A stretch of 64,000 nt of DNA from Neptunomonas marina (GTDB lineage Bacteria; Pseudomonadota; Gammaproteobacteria; Pseudomonadales; Balneatricaceae): contig NZ_SACQ01000008.1 in assembly GCF_004005935.1 (NCBI RefSeq), positions 84,068-148,067 on the forward strand, in the 5' to 3' direction. Shown here piece after piece: positions 1 through 10,000 of this stretch. The position numbers and the translations under genes are program-made. Each line of letters opens with the position of its first letter. Position 1 is the stretch's first letter. The notes beneath the pieces were generated by a model that was given only the letters and a program-made list of their open reading frames with translations, did not search any database and was not told the DNA's origin.

Positions 1-620
1 ATGTTCACAAGTTCAAATTGGGTCTCTTCGCGGAGCTTTTTATCCAACGCGCCCAGCGGCTCGTCCAACAACAGCAACTTAGGACGTTTAATCAAGGAAC
101 GTGCTAGCGCAACCCGCTGACGCTGACCACCAGAAAGTTGATGCGGTTTGCGCTTGCCAAGATGCCCAAGCTGTACCATATCCAACATCTGCGCAACACG
201 CTGTTTCACTTCAGCACGGCCCACACCTTCGCGCTTCAAGCCAAAAGCCACGTTGTCTGCAACCGAGAGGTGCGGAAACAGCGCGTAAGACTGGAACATC
301 ATGTTAACCGGGCGCTTCCACGGCTGAATACCCGACATATCGGTACCGTCGATAATAATGCGACCGCTAGTAGGCGTCTCGAAGCCTGCCAACATGCGAA
401 GTAACGTGGACTTACCGGAGCCCGACCCGCCGAGCAAACAAAACAGCTCATTTTTGTATATATCTAGCGAGATGTTATCCACCGCAGTGAACTCGCCAAA
501 TTTCTTAGTCAGGTTTTCGATACGTAGAAAGGGTTCAGCACCCTCTTGCTTCCATGCAGGTACACTATCAGTTGCAGTATTAGATGACAGTGATGTCTCG
601 ATATTCTGGGAGGAGGTCAT
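1..620 (-). CDS. potG: Putrescine/spermidine ABC transporter ATP-binding protein, partial
   Basis: This is the cytoplasmic ATPase of a polyamine importer. The gene runs off the left edge, so only the first 206 residues are seen. The visible order is an N-terminal extension of about 30 residues, Walker A GGSGSGKST (64-72), the Q-loop in MMFQSYALFP (about 107-116), the signature LSGGQ (162-166) and Walker B LLLLDEP followed by the D-loop. The extension and the binding-protein gene just upstream favour PotG over a maltose-type MalK. The ATG at 620 has GAGG-type purines close by and no in-frame alternative as good. It follows potF on the same strand with a 182-base gap that holds a strong hairpin. 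The permease genes would be expected beyond the window. The family call is firm; the exact substrate is inferred from the neighbours. Confidence 0.93.
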   Translation of the reverse strand, partial: MTSSQNIETSLSSNTATDSVPAWKQEGAEPFLRIENLTKKFGEFTAVDNISLDIYKNELFCLLGGSGSGKSTLLRMLAGFETPTSGRIIIDGTDMSGIQPWKRPVNMMFQSYALFPHLSVADNVAFGLKREGVGRAEVKQRVAQMLDMVQLGHLGKRKPHQLSGGQRQRVALARSLIKRPKLLLLDEPLGALDKKLREETQFELVN

Positions 621-762
621 AACTTACCCTCGCGTCGTTGCTATACAGATCCCTCCACCTACCCACACAAGGCAAGCGTCAGGGTTAAAACGGCTAGCTA
701 AATATGCTGAAGCACAAACGATACGTCAGTGCCTTTGGCGCCTTATCGTCGCAGTTGTAGAA

Positions 763-793
763 CACCGGGAACGCGTTGACACGTATCCCGGTG
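763..793 (-). other. Intercistronic hairpin between potF and potG
   Basis: CACCGGGA (763-770) pairs with TCCCGGTG (786-793), and the inner bases pair partly. There is no T-run after it on the minus strand, so it is not a classic terminator. Its place just after the binding-protein gene suggests partial termination or 3'-end protection of the potF message, which would give more binding protein than ATPase. The role is inference; the stem is seen directly. Confidence 0.5.
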
Positions 794-802
794 CACTATC
801 TA

Positions 803-1894
803 TCAACGTCCGGTTTTAATGCCACTCCATGCACGAGTCAACTGGCGATCAAATTTCGCAGTGTGTGCATTTTGCGTAAACAGACGCGCTTTTACCTCAT
901 CGGCAGGGTAAATGCCCGGGTTGTTAACGACATCCTCATTCAAGAGAGGACGAGCCGCCGTATTTGCAACGGCATAGTAAACGAAATTAGCGATACTCGC
1001 GCCAGTTTCTGGGCGCAGAATGTAATCGATAAATTGGTGAGCCGCCTCAGGGTGCGGAGCATCAGCAGGGATTGCCAGCAGATCAAACCAGACCAGCGTA
1101 CCCTCTTTTGGAATCATATACTCAATGGTGTGCTTCTGACCTGCCTCTTGTGCACGGCTCTGAGCTTGCAGAATATCGCCGTTATAGCCTAAGGCAACAC
1201 ACACATCACCATTCGCTAGATCCGAGATGTACTTACTGGAGTGGAAGTACTTGTAGCTACTACGCACTGACTTTAATAGCTCAGTTCCTTTCGCTAGATC
1301 CGCTTTCTTCTCGGAGTTTGGATCAAGGCCCAAGTAGTTCAACGCGATAGACATCACCTCAGCCGGTGAGTCGAGTAAGCCAATACCGCAATCCGCTAGC
1401 TTAGCCGCAACTTCCGGCTTAAAGATCAGATCATAAGTATTGAAAGAGTCTGTACCAAGGCGCTTGGTCACCTCTTCTTTATTGTAGCCAAGCCCAATGG
1501 TGCCCCATGTGTAGGGTACGTTGTGCATATTGCCAGGGTCGTGACGTTCAACCTTTTCAACCAGCTCAGCATCGAGGTTTTTCAAGTTGCTCAGCTTCTG
1601 TTTGTCGATTTTAGCGTAGATACCCGCCTTTACCTGACGCTCCAGAAAAGAGCCCGTTGGGATGACAACATCGTAACCTGTGCCACCAGACATCAACTTC
1701 GCTTCGAGCACTTCGTTAGAGTCATAAACATCATAGTTGACCTTGATGCCCGTCTCTTTCTCAAATGCTTCGATAGCCGCTGGGTCCATATAATCAGACC
1801 AGTTATAGACGTTTAGAACCTTCTCTTCGGCCAATGCCGCTGTTGAGATCGACGCTGAAAGCGCAATAGCCAGTGCGGCCTTTTTGCTATACAT
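803..1894 (-). CDS. potF: Periplasmic putrescine-binding protein
   Basis: This is the substrate-binding protein of the polyamine ABC importer. The start is taken at the ATG whose protein begins MYSKKAALAIALSAS, because a typical signal peptide ending in AALA follows at once and GGAG lies upstream; the longer reading from 1951 adds 19 non-secretory residues. The mature N-terminus EEKVLNVYNWSDYMDP is the hallmark of the PotD/PotF family, and the C-terminus RAWSGIKTGR resembles PotF. The length of 363 residues is usual. Upstream on the same strand is the glutamylputrescine synthetase and downstream the ATPase, so import and first catabolic step are probably co-transcribed. The PotF-like rather than PotD-like specificity is inferred from the putrescine context. 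Confidence 0.93.
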   Translation of the reverse strand: MYSKKAALAIALSASISTAALAEEKVLNVYNWSDYMDPAAIEAFEKETGIKVNYDVYDSNEVLEAKLMSGGTGYDVVIPTGSFLERQVKAGIYAKIDKQKLSNLKNLDAELVEKVERHDPGNMHNVPYTWGTIGLGYNKEEVTKRLGTDSFNTYDLIFKPEVAAKLADCGIGLLDSPAEVMSIALNYLGLDPNSEKKADLAKGTELLKSVRSSYKYFHSSKYISDLANGDVCVALGYNGDILQAQSRAQEAGQKHTIEYMIPKEGTLVWFDLLAIPADAPHPEAAHQFIDYILRPETGASIANFVYYAVANTAARPLLNEDVVNNPGIYPADEVKARLFTQNAHTAKFDRQLTRAWSGIKTGR

Positions 1895-2144
1895 AGGTAC
1901 ACTCCGTTTAGGTGCCACCGCTTCACACTCTCTAATGAAGGATGGTGACATGCTTTTTGTTATTGTTGCTAACCTAACTCTCTGTAGCTTTAGCCGTGCA
2001 TTATGCTTGTTGTGCTAAACCTACAGCGAAAACCAGCTTTTGCCGCCCTTTGTGCGATAGCGGCAGGTACCAATCTACGTAGCTGACTGCTCTTTCGACA
2101 TACCTCGCAGGTGGTATGACGAAAGTTCAACTGCGTGGTATTTA
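1895..2144. other. puuA-potF spacer with a long hairpin
   Basis: This 250-base gap lies between two genes read in the same direction. It holds an inverted repeat at 2092-2125: CTTTCG and CATACC on the left pair with GGTATG and CGAAAG on the right. The hairpin sits about 20 bases after the puuA stop and has no T-run. It may stabilise or attenuate the message. I see no convincing second promoter for potF, though one is possible in the A/T-rich part near 1960-2000. Confidence 0.45.
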
Positions 2145-3482
2145 TCAAAGAAAGCCTAAGTAAGACTCGTATTCGATATCTGAAATCTGCGCATGTAATT
2201 TTTGCTGCTCTTGGCGCTTCGCCGCGGTGAAAACACGAATGAACTCTTCACCCAAGTACTCGGATAGCACATCACTGTTCGCGAACGCCTCGGTGGCGTC
2301 ATCCCAGCGATTAGGCAAGACCAACTCAGGGTCCATCTCGGCATAGGCGTCACCTTCAACCGGAGCAGGTGGCATCAGTTTGTTATCGATACCATACAAA
2401 GCACCCGCTAAAATCGCCGCAAGTACCAGATATGGGTTGGCATCCGCTCCTGCCACACGGTGCTCCACGCGACGTGCGACACATGGGCTATCCGGTACAC
2501 GGATCGCTACGGTGCGGTTTTCGTAACCCCAGCTAGCGCACGTTGGTGCATGAGCGCCCACCATGAAACGGCGGTAAGAGTTCATATGGGGTGCGAACGT
2601 CAGCATGCCATCTGCCATCGTCTGCATCATGCCAGCAACAGCGTGCTTGAGCATATCGGTGCCTTCGTCGCCGCCATTATCAAACACGTTTTCACCCGCC
2701 TCGTTTAGCAAGCTGAAATGCACATGGAAACCGTTACCGCTCTTGTCCGCGTATGGCTTAGCCATAAAGGTGGCAGCGTATCCGTGCTTGCGTGCAATAC
2801 CGCGTACCAGACGCTTAAACATGATCGCCTGATCACCCGCTAACATAGGGTTATCAACGTGGTTTAGGTTAATTTCAAACTGACCTGGTCCAAGCTCGGA
2901 GATAATAGTATCCGCCGGCACTCCCTGCTGTTCACACACTTCACGGACTTCCGCAAAGAACAGCGCTAAACCGTCCATCTCATCAATGGAGTAACAATCA
3001 GTCTCAGATAGGCGCCGGCCGTGCCCTTCCACTAAAACAGGTGGCTGCGGGCGCTGTGTTTCTTCTGACTTGCCGTCCATCAAGTAGAACTCAAGCTCGG
3101 TCGCAACGACGGGTGTCAGCCCTTTCTCTTTATAACGCTTAACCACTGCGCTCAGAACTTGGCGAGGATCAGCTAAGAAAGGCGAGCCATCTGGGTTGTA
3201 CATCGTCGCCAAGATTTGGTCGCGGGCAGTTTCAGCCCAGCTTACGGGAACGGGCTCTGGATGCACTGGCATACAAACACCATCACTATCGCCGGTTTCA
3301 AAAACCAGACCATTCTCCAGTACATCATCTCCCCAGAAGTCGAATCCAACCACTGAGCGCGGCAGCTTGACCCCCTCTTCCATCACTTTATCCAGTGTAT
3401 TGCTTGGCATACGCTTACCGCGCAGGTTGCCATTTAGGTCGGTGATGAACAGATCAAACTCGTTGTTATTATCAGAAGACAT
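2145..3482 (-). CDS. puuA: Gamma-glutamylputrescine synthetase
   Basis: A glutamine-synthetase-fold enzyme that ligates glutamate to putrescine using ATP, the first step of the glutamylated putrescine route in the cytoplasm. The 445 residues show the N-terminal beta-grasp region (DLFITDLNGNLRGKRMP), the metal and ATP-binding KPYADKSGNGFHVHFSL segment and the ENRTVAIRVP region typical of GS-like ligases. The ATG at 3482 is chosen because GAGAG precedes it; an upstream GTG at 3500 would add six residues. A divergent GntR gene and three TGATCAC-type sites lie just upstream, so repression relieved by a polyamine-related ligand is likely. Family members acting on other amines (such as ethanolamine or isopropylamine ligases) exist, so the substrate rests on potF, spuC and puuC nearby. 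Confidence 0.9.
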   Translation of the reverse strand: MSSDNNNEFDLFITDLNGNLRGKRMPSNTLDKVMEEGVKLPRSVVGFDFWGDDVLENGLVFETGDSDGVCMPVHPEPVPVSWAETARDQILATMYNPDGSPFLADPRQVLSAVVKRYKEKGLTPVVATELEFYLMDGKSEETQRPQPPVLVEGHGRRLSETDCYSIDEMDGLALFFAEVREVCEQQGVPADTIISELGPGQFEINLNHVDNPMLAGDQAIMFKRLVRGIARKHGYAATFMAKPYADKSGNGFHVHFSLLNEAGENVFDNGGDEGTDMLKHAVAGMMQTMADGMLTFAPHMNSYRRFMVGAHAPTCASWGYENRTVAIRVPDSPCVARRVEHRVAGADANPYLVLAAILAGALYGIDNKLMPPAPVEGDAYAEMDPELVLPNRWDDATEAFANSDVLSEYLGEEFIRVFTAAKRQEQQKLHAQISDIEYESYLGFL

Positions 3483-3546
3483 AAGATTCTCTCTAAACAC
3501 GGTGTCATCCAGCGCCGCACAGCTGAGTGCAGCCTTCTTCAGCTAG

Positions 3547-3607
3547 ATGATCACAGGTCACAATCTAATTGAATTGTGATCACAAATACACAACAATGTG
3601 ATCACGA
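3547..3607. promoter_or_regulatory. GntR-type operator cluster between puuA and its regulator
   Basis: The palindrome TTGTGATCACAA is at 3574-3585, a second GTGATCAC core is at 3598-3605, and a weaker TGATCACAGGTCACAA lies at 3548-3563. The same palindrome recurs before the aminotransferase gene at 4531-4546. The cluster sits between the divergent puuA and GntR genes, as expected for an autoregulated repressor that also controls puuA. Confidence 0.75.
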
Positions 3608-3692
3608 ATTTCTCTTTCGGTCAACTATTCGTCAGTAGCTTATTGCATTCACCCTCAACCGCGATAGCGGTAACATAAGGGCAAACAACAAG

Positions 3693-4412
3693 ATGACAAA
3701 GCCAATGGACAAGAAATCCCCTATCGAAATTACCTTAACCGAGCGAAACGAGGGTGTAACTATCACCCAGTGGGTATATTCGATGCTCCGTAACGCCGTC
3801 ATGAACGGAGAAATTTTGCCTGGCCGCGCGCTTACAATCCGCGAACTGGCGGCACTTCTCGATGTCAGCCCCATGCCTATTCGTGAAGCATTGCGGCAGC
3901 TCGCAGCCGAGGGCGCACTTGAGATTCAGGGGAACCGCCGGGTGCTCGTTCCCCACATGACAGCCATGAAATTCGATGAACTTTGTGAAGCACGTATTGC
4001 GATAGAATCTCATGCGGCGGCTCGTGCGCTCCCCTATATTGATAACGTGAAATTAGACGAGTTACGCCAGCTAGACTGCCTGATTGATGATGCTCAAGAG
4101 CAGGGAAACCTCAATAAAATTAGCATCTTGAATCAGAACTTTCACCGCAGCCTGTACACGGCCAACCCCCACCAGGTGACGCTTCCGTTGATCGAGAGCA
4201 TCTGGCTGCAACTCGGCCCATTTATGCGCTTAGCCACCAATCATCTCAAAGATCACTACCTTGTCGATCGTCATAACGATGCGATGCAAGCCATTGAAAG
4301 AAAAGATGCTTTTGCGCTACAAATCGCCATTTCGGCCGATATTCGCGAGGGCTTTGCCTTCGCCAGTACCCCAGAGTTACTGCAGCGCTTTATCGAAGAG
4401 TCTGAGAGCTAA
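3693..4412 (+). CDS. GntR-family (FCD/FadR subfamily) transcriptional regulator
   Basis: This 239-residue protein has an N-terminal winged helix (about 25-95, with LTIRELAALLDVSPMPIREALRQLAAEGAL) and an all-helical FCD ligand domain after it (ARIAIESHAAARALP onward). FCD proteins usually bind small carboxylates or related metabolites and repress nearby operons. It is divergent from puuA and faces the aminotransferase gene, and both promoters carry its likely palindromic operator. AAGGG about 11 bases before the ATG at 3693 is a modest ribosome site; ATG at 3705 is an alternative. A terminator closes the gene. I expect it to control polyamine catabolism, but the effector cannot be read from sequence. 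Confidence 0.88.
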   Translation: MTKPMDKKSPIEITLTERNEGVTITQWVYSMLRNAVMNGEILPGRALTIRELAALLDVSPMPIREALRQLAAEGALEIQGNRRVLVPHMTAMKFDELCEARIAIESHAAARALPYIDNVKLDELRQLDCLIDDAQEQGNLNKISILNQNFHRSLYTANPHQVTLPLIESIWLQLGPFMRLATNHLKDHYLVDRHNDAMQAIERKDAFALQIAISADIREGFAFASTPELLQRFIEESES

Positions 4413-4467
4413 CCCTGCGCACCATCCTTGCCCCGTTACGCCCCATATTTTCTTTTTTGATATCAAG

Positions 4468-4505
4468 CACTTCGAGGTATACGCCTCGAAGTGGTGCGAT
4501 TTTTT
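4468..4505 (+). terminator. Rho-independent terminator after the GntR gene
   Basis: CACTTCGAGG (4468-4477) pairs with CCTCGAAGTG (4484-4493), followed by GTGCGA and six T residues from 4500. Confidence 0.8.
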
Positions 4506-4530
4506 ATCAACTTTGTGATTGACTTTTAAA

Positions 4531-4546
4531 TTTTGTGATCACAAAA
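4531..4546. promoter_or_regulatory. Perfect operator palindrome before the aminotransferase gene
   Basis: TTTTGTGATCACAAAA is a perfect 16-base palindrome about 110 bases before the spuC-like start. A half-site (TTGATCACT) follows at 4559-4567 and another (TTGTGATT) precedes it near 4513. It matches the sites in the puuA-GntR gap. Confidence 0.75.
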
Positions 4547-4640
4547 TCAATTCAAACTTGATCACTCAACGACCCCATCGAAAATTCACACGACCTGTGT
4601 TCAAGCGATGGTGTCGCTGCTACTAAATTGGAGTAACGTT

Positions 4641-6029
4641 ATGTCCAGCCATCGCACAACGACAGCGGCTAACACCGCCGATATTCAAGCCACCGATGCT
4701 AGCCACCACATGCACCCATTTACCAACACAGGTGCACTGAACCGCAAAGGCGCACGTGTTATCGAACGCGCCGAAGGCGTTTACCTGTGGGATAGTGAAG
4801 GCAACAAGATTATCGATGGCATGGCAGGCCTTTGGTGCGTCAACATGGGTTACGGGCGCAAAGAGCTTGTTGAAGCAGCGCACCAGCAGATGCAAACACT
4901 GCCCTACTACAACACCTTTTTCCAAACAACTCATACACCTGCTGCAGAGTTAGCCAAAGAGATCGCAAGTGTTACGCCTGGCGATCTAAACCATATCTTC
5001 TTTGCAAACTCCGGTTCCGAAGCGGTTGATACTGTCATTCGCTTGGTGCGTCAGTACTGGAATATCAAAGGCAAGCCGTACAAAAATATCTTGATCGGTC
5101 GTGAAAATGCGTATCACGGCAGTACGATTGGCGGCACCAGCCTAGGTGGTATGAGCGGCATGCATAAACAAGGCGGCCCACTGGTACCGAATATCGAGCG
5201 TATTCGCCAGCCTTACTGGTACGGCGAGGCAGGCGATATGAGCGAAGAGGAGTTCGGTCTTGCCTGTGCACAAGCACTAGAGGAGAAGATTCTTGCCGTA
5301 GGGCCTGACAACGTTGCGGCGTTTGTAGGTGAGCCGATCCAAGGCGCTGGCGGTGTTATCGTGCCACCCGCTAATTACTGGCAAGAGATCAAGCGCATTT
5401 GCGACAAATATGACGTACTGATCGCAGCAGATGAAGTTATCTGTGGTTTTGGTCGTACCGGCAACTGGTTCGGCTGCCAAAGCTTTGATTTCCAGCCCGA
5501 CCTGATGTCCATGGCCAAAGGCCTATCTTCCGGTTACCTGCCGATTGCGGCTGTTGCCGTTGGTGATCGCATTGCCAACGCGTTTATCGAGCACGATGAA
5601 GACTTTAACCACGGCTTCACCTATTCGGGCCACCCTGTGGCGGCGGCGGTTGCTATCGAAAACATCCGCCTTATGAAAGAGGAGAACATCGTTGATTACG
5701 TCGCGAACGATATCGGGCCTTACTTTCAAACTAAGCTGCGTGAAATGCTCAGCGAACACCCACTCGTTGGGCACATCGAAGGCATGGGGCTAGTTGCAGG
5801 TATCGCGCTGGTTAAAGACAAAGCGACCAAAACGCTCTTCCCAGATGATTTAGATATCGGCCTAATCTGCCGTGACCACTGTTTCGAAAACGGCCTTATT
5901 ATGCGTGCCGTGGGTAGCCGTATGGTGCTTTCGCCACCACTGGTTATCAGCCACGCCGAAGTGGATGAAGTCCTAGAAAAGGCGCGCCACTGTTTTGATC
6001 TTACCTTGGCCTCTGTAGATAAGGGCTAA
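4641..6029 (+). CDS. spuC: Class III aminotransferase, putrescine--pyruvate type
   Basis: A PLP enzyme of about 462 residues that probably moves an amino group from putrescine (or a related omega-amine) to pyruvate, giving 4-aminobutanal. The sequence has the class III features: NMGYGRKELVEAA, FFANSGSEAVDT, YHGSTIGG, the cofactor aspartate in ADEVICGFGRTG and the Schiff-base lysine in SMAKGLSSGYLP. The ATG at 4641 has GGAG seven bases before it; the longer reading from 4608 lacks a ribosome site. It stands alone between a GntR operator and a strong terminator. Beta-alanine or other omega-amine specificity is possible for this family, so the substrate is inferred. Confidence 0.87.
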   Translation: MSSHRTTTAANTADIQATDASHHMHPFTNTGALNRKGARVIERAEGVYLWDSEGNKIIDGMAGLWCVNMGYGRKELVEAAHQQMQTLPYYNTFFQTTHTPAAELAKEIASVTPGDLNHIFFANSGSEAVDTVIRLVRQYWNIKGKPYKNILIGRENAYHGSTIGGTSLGGMSGMHKQGGPLVPNIERIRQPYWYGEAGDMSEEEFGLACAQALEEKILAVGPDNVAAFVGEPIQGAGGVIVPPANYWQEIKRICDKYDVLIAADEVICGFGRTGNWFGCQSFDFQPDLMSMAKGLSSGYLPIAAVAVGDRIANAFIEHDEDFNHGFTYSGHPVAAAVAIENIRLMKEENIVDYVANDIGPYFQTKLREMLSEHPLVGHIEGMGLVAGIALVKDKATKTLFPDDLDIGLICRDHCFENGLIMRAVGSRMVLSPPLVISHAEVDEVLEKARHCFDLTLASVDKG

Positions 6030-6078
6030 ATTAGCCCTGACACGGTAAGCACTGAAGCACCGCATGCTTCACTTTCTA

Positions 6079-6106
6079 CTGGCTGCCTCGCGCAGCCAGA
6101 TTTTTT
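6079..6106 (+). terminator. Rho-independent terminator after the aminotransferase gene
   Basis: CTGGCTGC (6079-6086) pairs with GCAGCCAG (6092-6099), followed by A and six T residues. Confidence 0.85.
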
Positions 6107-6187
6107 ATTGCTCGATTCCATCGTAAACTACGAGTCAACGCCGCGATATTAGCCTATCGCCAGAAAGCAGCAAACGCAGGCCCCACC

Positions 6188-7024
6188 ATGAGCCAAAGAT
6201 ACCAACAAGATGCACAATTCAGCGCATGGAAGAAAGATGTCGCCAGTTTAATAGACCATGTGAGGCTGCGCAGCTTCCCACATGTACTCGCTGACTTTTT
6301 AGGCACCCTGTGCCACTTCGATACCATCTTGATGGTTACGTTTAAAAAGAGTTTTAGGCCCGTCATTCTCTACCCGACAGACCCTGCTGAGCAGAGCCAA
6401 ACGCTGCACAATTACCTCAGTAAATCCTATATTCTGGACCCGCTCTTCAACCGTATCCAAGCTGGTGGGCTTCCCGATGTTAGCCGCCTCATTGAGATCG
6501 CCCCTGACTCCTTCGAAACGACCGAATACTACCAAACATGCTACAAGGATTTTGATCTCGTCGATGAGATAAACCTTGTCATTGAGCTGGATAAAACCGT
6601 TACCTGTGCCATCTCCTTAGGGCGGAAAACGAACCTTGGCACCATCACCCGTGCCGAACTGCTGCGCTTACAGGACAGCTTCCCCGTGATTAGTGCGTTG
6701 GTGCGCCAATTCTGGCTTTCGCAAGCGGCCGAGTATGTTCAGTTTGAAAAATCCGATAGCGCGATGAAGCAAGCATTGAAAACCTTCGGTACGGGCGTGT
6801 TAACAAAACGCGAACAGGAGATATCAGGGCTAATTTTACAGGGCCACTCCTCCAAAGCGATCGCCTCGATGCTCAATATCAGTCTTGGAACCGTGAAAGT
6901 GCATCGTAAAAATATCCACACTCGTTTGAACACCTCAACGCAATCTGAGATTTTTACGCTCTTTCTAGCCCACCTCAACGAGATAGAAAACGCACATAGC
7001 AGCAACGAAGGAGAGGCCCAATAG
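6188..7024 (+). CDS. LuxR-type helix-turn-helix regulator
   Basis: A 278-residue regulator. The C-terminal fourth is a clear LuxR/NarL-type HTH (LTKREQEISGLILQGHSSKAIASMLNISLGTVKVHRKNIHTRL, around residues 204-246). The N-terminal 190 residues show no receiver domain and no phosphoacceptor motif. They resemble the uncharacterised sensor part of stand-alone LuxR proteins found near amine and amino-acid genes. GCAGG precedes the ATG. It lies after the aminotransferase but behind a terminator, so it has its own promoter. Its target is unknown; the aminotransferase or the polyamine genes are the obvious guesses. Confidence 0.82.
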   Translation: MSQRYQQDAQFSAWKKDVASLIDHVRLRSFPHVLADFLGTLCHFDTILMVTFKKSFRPVILYPTDPAEQSQTLHNYLSKSYILDPLFNRIQAGGLPDVSRLIEIAPDSFETTEYYQTCYKDFDLVDEINLVIELDKTVTCAISLGRKTNLGTITRAELLRLQDSFPVISALVRQFWLSQAAEYVQFEKSDSAMKQALKTFGTGVLTKREQEISGLILQGHSSKAIASMLNISLGTVKVHRKNIHTRLNTSTQSEIFTLFLAHLNEIENAHSSNEGEAQ

Positions 7025-7036
7025 CCTCTCCCTCTT
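7010..7036. terminator. Weak hairpin between convergent LuxR and cusA genes
   Basis: GGAGAGGC (7010-7017) pairs with GCCTCTCC (7024-7031). The tail on the + strand is only CTCTTT, so this is a weak terminator. It overlaps the LuxR stop codon. Confidence 0.5.
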
Positions 7037-7051
7037 TACATTACCTACCCC

Positions 7052-10000
7052 TCACGACGGTGTTGGCAACTGGCGATTGAACCGTTCAATCACCGGCCAC
7101 TTAACCAAGCTGTAAACAACCGGCAACACGATCAGCGCCAGTATGACAGCACTGGTCATACCGCCAACCATAGGGGCAGCAATGCGGCTCATGACCTCCG
7201 CCCCTGTGCCATCCGCATAGAGAATGGGAAGTAGCCCAATAATGATTGTTGCCACCGTCATCATAACAGGACGCACGCGCAACCCCGCTCCACGCAGCAA
7301 CGCATCTCGATACTCAGCACGCGTAATAGGCTTTCCTGTTTCTCGGGCCTCAGCCTGAAGCTCGCGAAGGGCTTGGTTGAGATATACCAACATAATGACG
7401 CCTATCTCTACGGCAACGCCTGCCAGCGCGATAAAACCTACACCCACCGCCACTGAAAAGTTGAAGCCCTCCCAATACATCAACCAAAGCCCGCCAATCA
7501 TCGCCATCGGCAGCGTTGCGATGATGATAGCGACTTCACTAAACGCTTTGAAATTGAGATACAGCAACACCACGATAATCGCTAAGGTGAGTGGCAAAAC
7601 ATACGATAGCTTTAGCTTGGCGCGCTCCATATATTCATATTGCCCAGCCCAAATAATGGAGTACCCCACCGGCAGTGATAGCTCGCGCGCCAACATCGCC
7701 TTCGCATCAGCCACATAGGTACCAATATCTACGTTGTCGATATCGATAAATGTCCACCCATTAAGGCGTGCGTTTTCGCTTTTGATGCCGGGAGGGCCCT
7801 CTTTAATCTGTATTGATGCCACATCACCCAGCGTTATTTGAGCACCGTTTGGAGCCATCAAAGGCAGCATCGCGAGCTTCTCAGGGCTATCACGATAGTC
7901 TTGAGGATAACGTATGTTCACCGGATAGCGCTCTTGGCCCTCTACGGTTTGGGTAATGTTTCTCCCCCCAATAGCCACGGCTACACGCTGCTGGATATCA
8001 GCAATATTCAGCCCATAACGACTCGCCCGCTGGCGATCAATATCCACATTGATGTAGCGCCCACCGACCACACGTTCAGAGTATACCGATGCGGTCCCCT
8101 TAACTTGTGGTAGCAGCATCTCAAGCTGCTGCCCGATAGATTGAATCACGCCCAGATCAGGCCCCGCCACCTTGATACCAACCGGCGTTTTAATACCGGT
8201 GGCCAGCATATCGATACGTGTTTTGATGGGCATGACCCATGCGTTGGTGACGCCCGGCAGTTTCACTAAACGATCTAGCTCCGCTTTTAGATCTGCTGTC
8301 GTCAAGCCTGCACGCCACTCAGAACGCGGTTTAAGCTGGATAAATGTTTCGATCATCGTTAAAGGAGCGGGGTCCGTTGCAGTTTCAGCCCGGCCCACCT
8401 TGCCAAAGACATTGGCCACCTCTGGAACTGTACGAATCAGTTTATCGGTTTGCTGCAGCAGTTCACGCGCTTTGCCGATCGATATTCCCGGGTATGTCGT
8501 TGGCATATACATCAGATCCCCCTCATCCAGTTCAGGGATAAACTCGCTACCAATCTTATCGACCGGATAAAAGCCTGCGACCGTCACAACCAGCGCCCCC
8601 ACCAACGTCGCTTTAGGGAACTTCATAACCTGCTTCAGCACGGGAAAATAGAGCGCAATCAGTAACCGATTTAGCGGATTCTTGCGCTCGGAGATCACTT
8701 TTCCGCGGATAAAGTAGCCCATCAACACCGGCACCAATGTGATCGCAAGCCCTGCTGAGGCCGCCATTGCATAGGTTTTGGTGAACGCCAGTGGCGCAAA
8801 CATCCGCCCCTCTTGCGCCTCAAGGATAAACACCGGCAAAAATGATACGGTGATAATCAGTAAGCTGAAAAACAGTGCAGGCCCGACTTCTGAGGCCGCC
8901 CGTGCAACCACTTGCCACCGGTTTTGGTCAGTGAGCGGAGTTCTCTCCATGTGCTTATGCATGTTTTCAATCATCACGATGGCACCATCTGTCATCGCAC
9001 CGATAGCGATTGCGATACCACCTAACGACATGATATTGGCGTTAATTCCCTGCCAATACATCACGATGAACGCCACCAATATTCCAAGGGGCAGCGTGAC
9101 GACCGCCACGATGGATGAGCGAAGATGGAAGAGAAATGCCACACATACCAGCGCAACAACGGCGAGTTCCTCCAGCAACTTACTCCACAAATTGTCCACC
9201 GCGCGGGTGATCAAGTCAGAACGGTCATAAACCGGAATGACTTCAACTCCATCCGGTAAGGAGCCTTCCAAAGAAGCGAGCTTCTCTTTAACACCAGCAA
9301 TGGTCTGCTGGGCATTTTCCCCAAAGCGCATCACAACAATGCCGCCGACAGTTTCCCCTTCGCCATTCAGTTCCGCCACGCCCCGGCGCATTTGCGGCCC
9401 TACCACCACCTCAGCAACATCGGCAATGGTCAACGCCACGCCTTGCTCGTTTACACCCAGCGGGATCTGCGCAATATCTTGCGCCGATTGAATATAGCCA
9501 CTGGCCGTGACCATATATTCCGCCTCTGCCATCTCAATAACAGAAGCACCTGCTTCTTGGTTGCCCCGTTTTAGCGCGATCTCAATCAAACTTAAAGGGA
9601 TACGGTGGGCACGCAACCGGTCAGGGTCGACCTGCACTTGGTACTGCTTCACCATGCCACCCACTGCTGCAACTTCGGATACACCGGGCACAGTTTGCAA
9701 CTCGTATTTGAGAAACCAGTCTTGCAGGCTACGTAGCTCGCTGAGATCGTGTTGGCCGGTGCGATCAGTGAGCGCATAGATAAAGACCCATCCCACACCC
9801 GTCGCATCTGGGCCTAGCTGCGTCGTCGCCCCTTGCGGCAAGCTGGATGTTGCTTGGCTGAGGTACTCAAGCACTCGGCTACGAGCCCAATAGATATCGG
9901 TATCGTCATCAAAGATGACGTAGACGTATGAGTCACCAAAAAAGGAGTAGCCACGCACCGTTTTTGCGCCGGGTACAGATAAAAGCGCCGTGGTTAGGGG

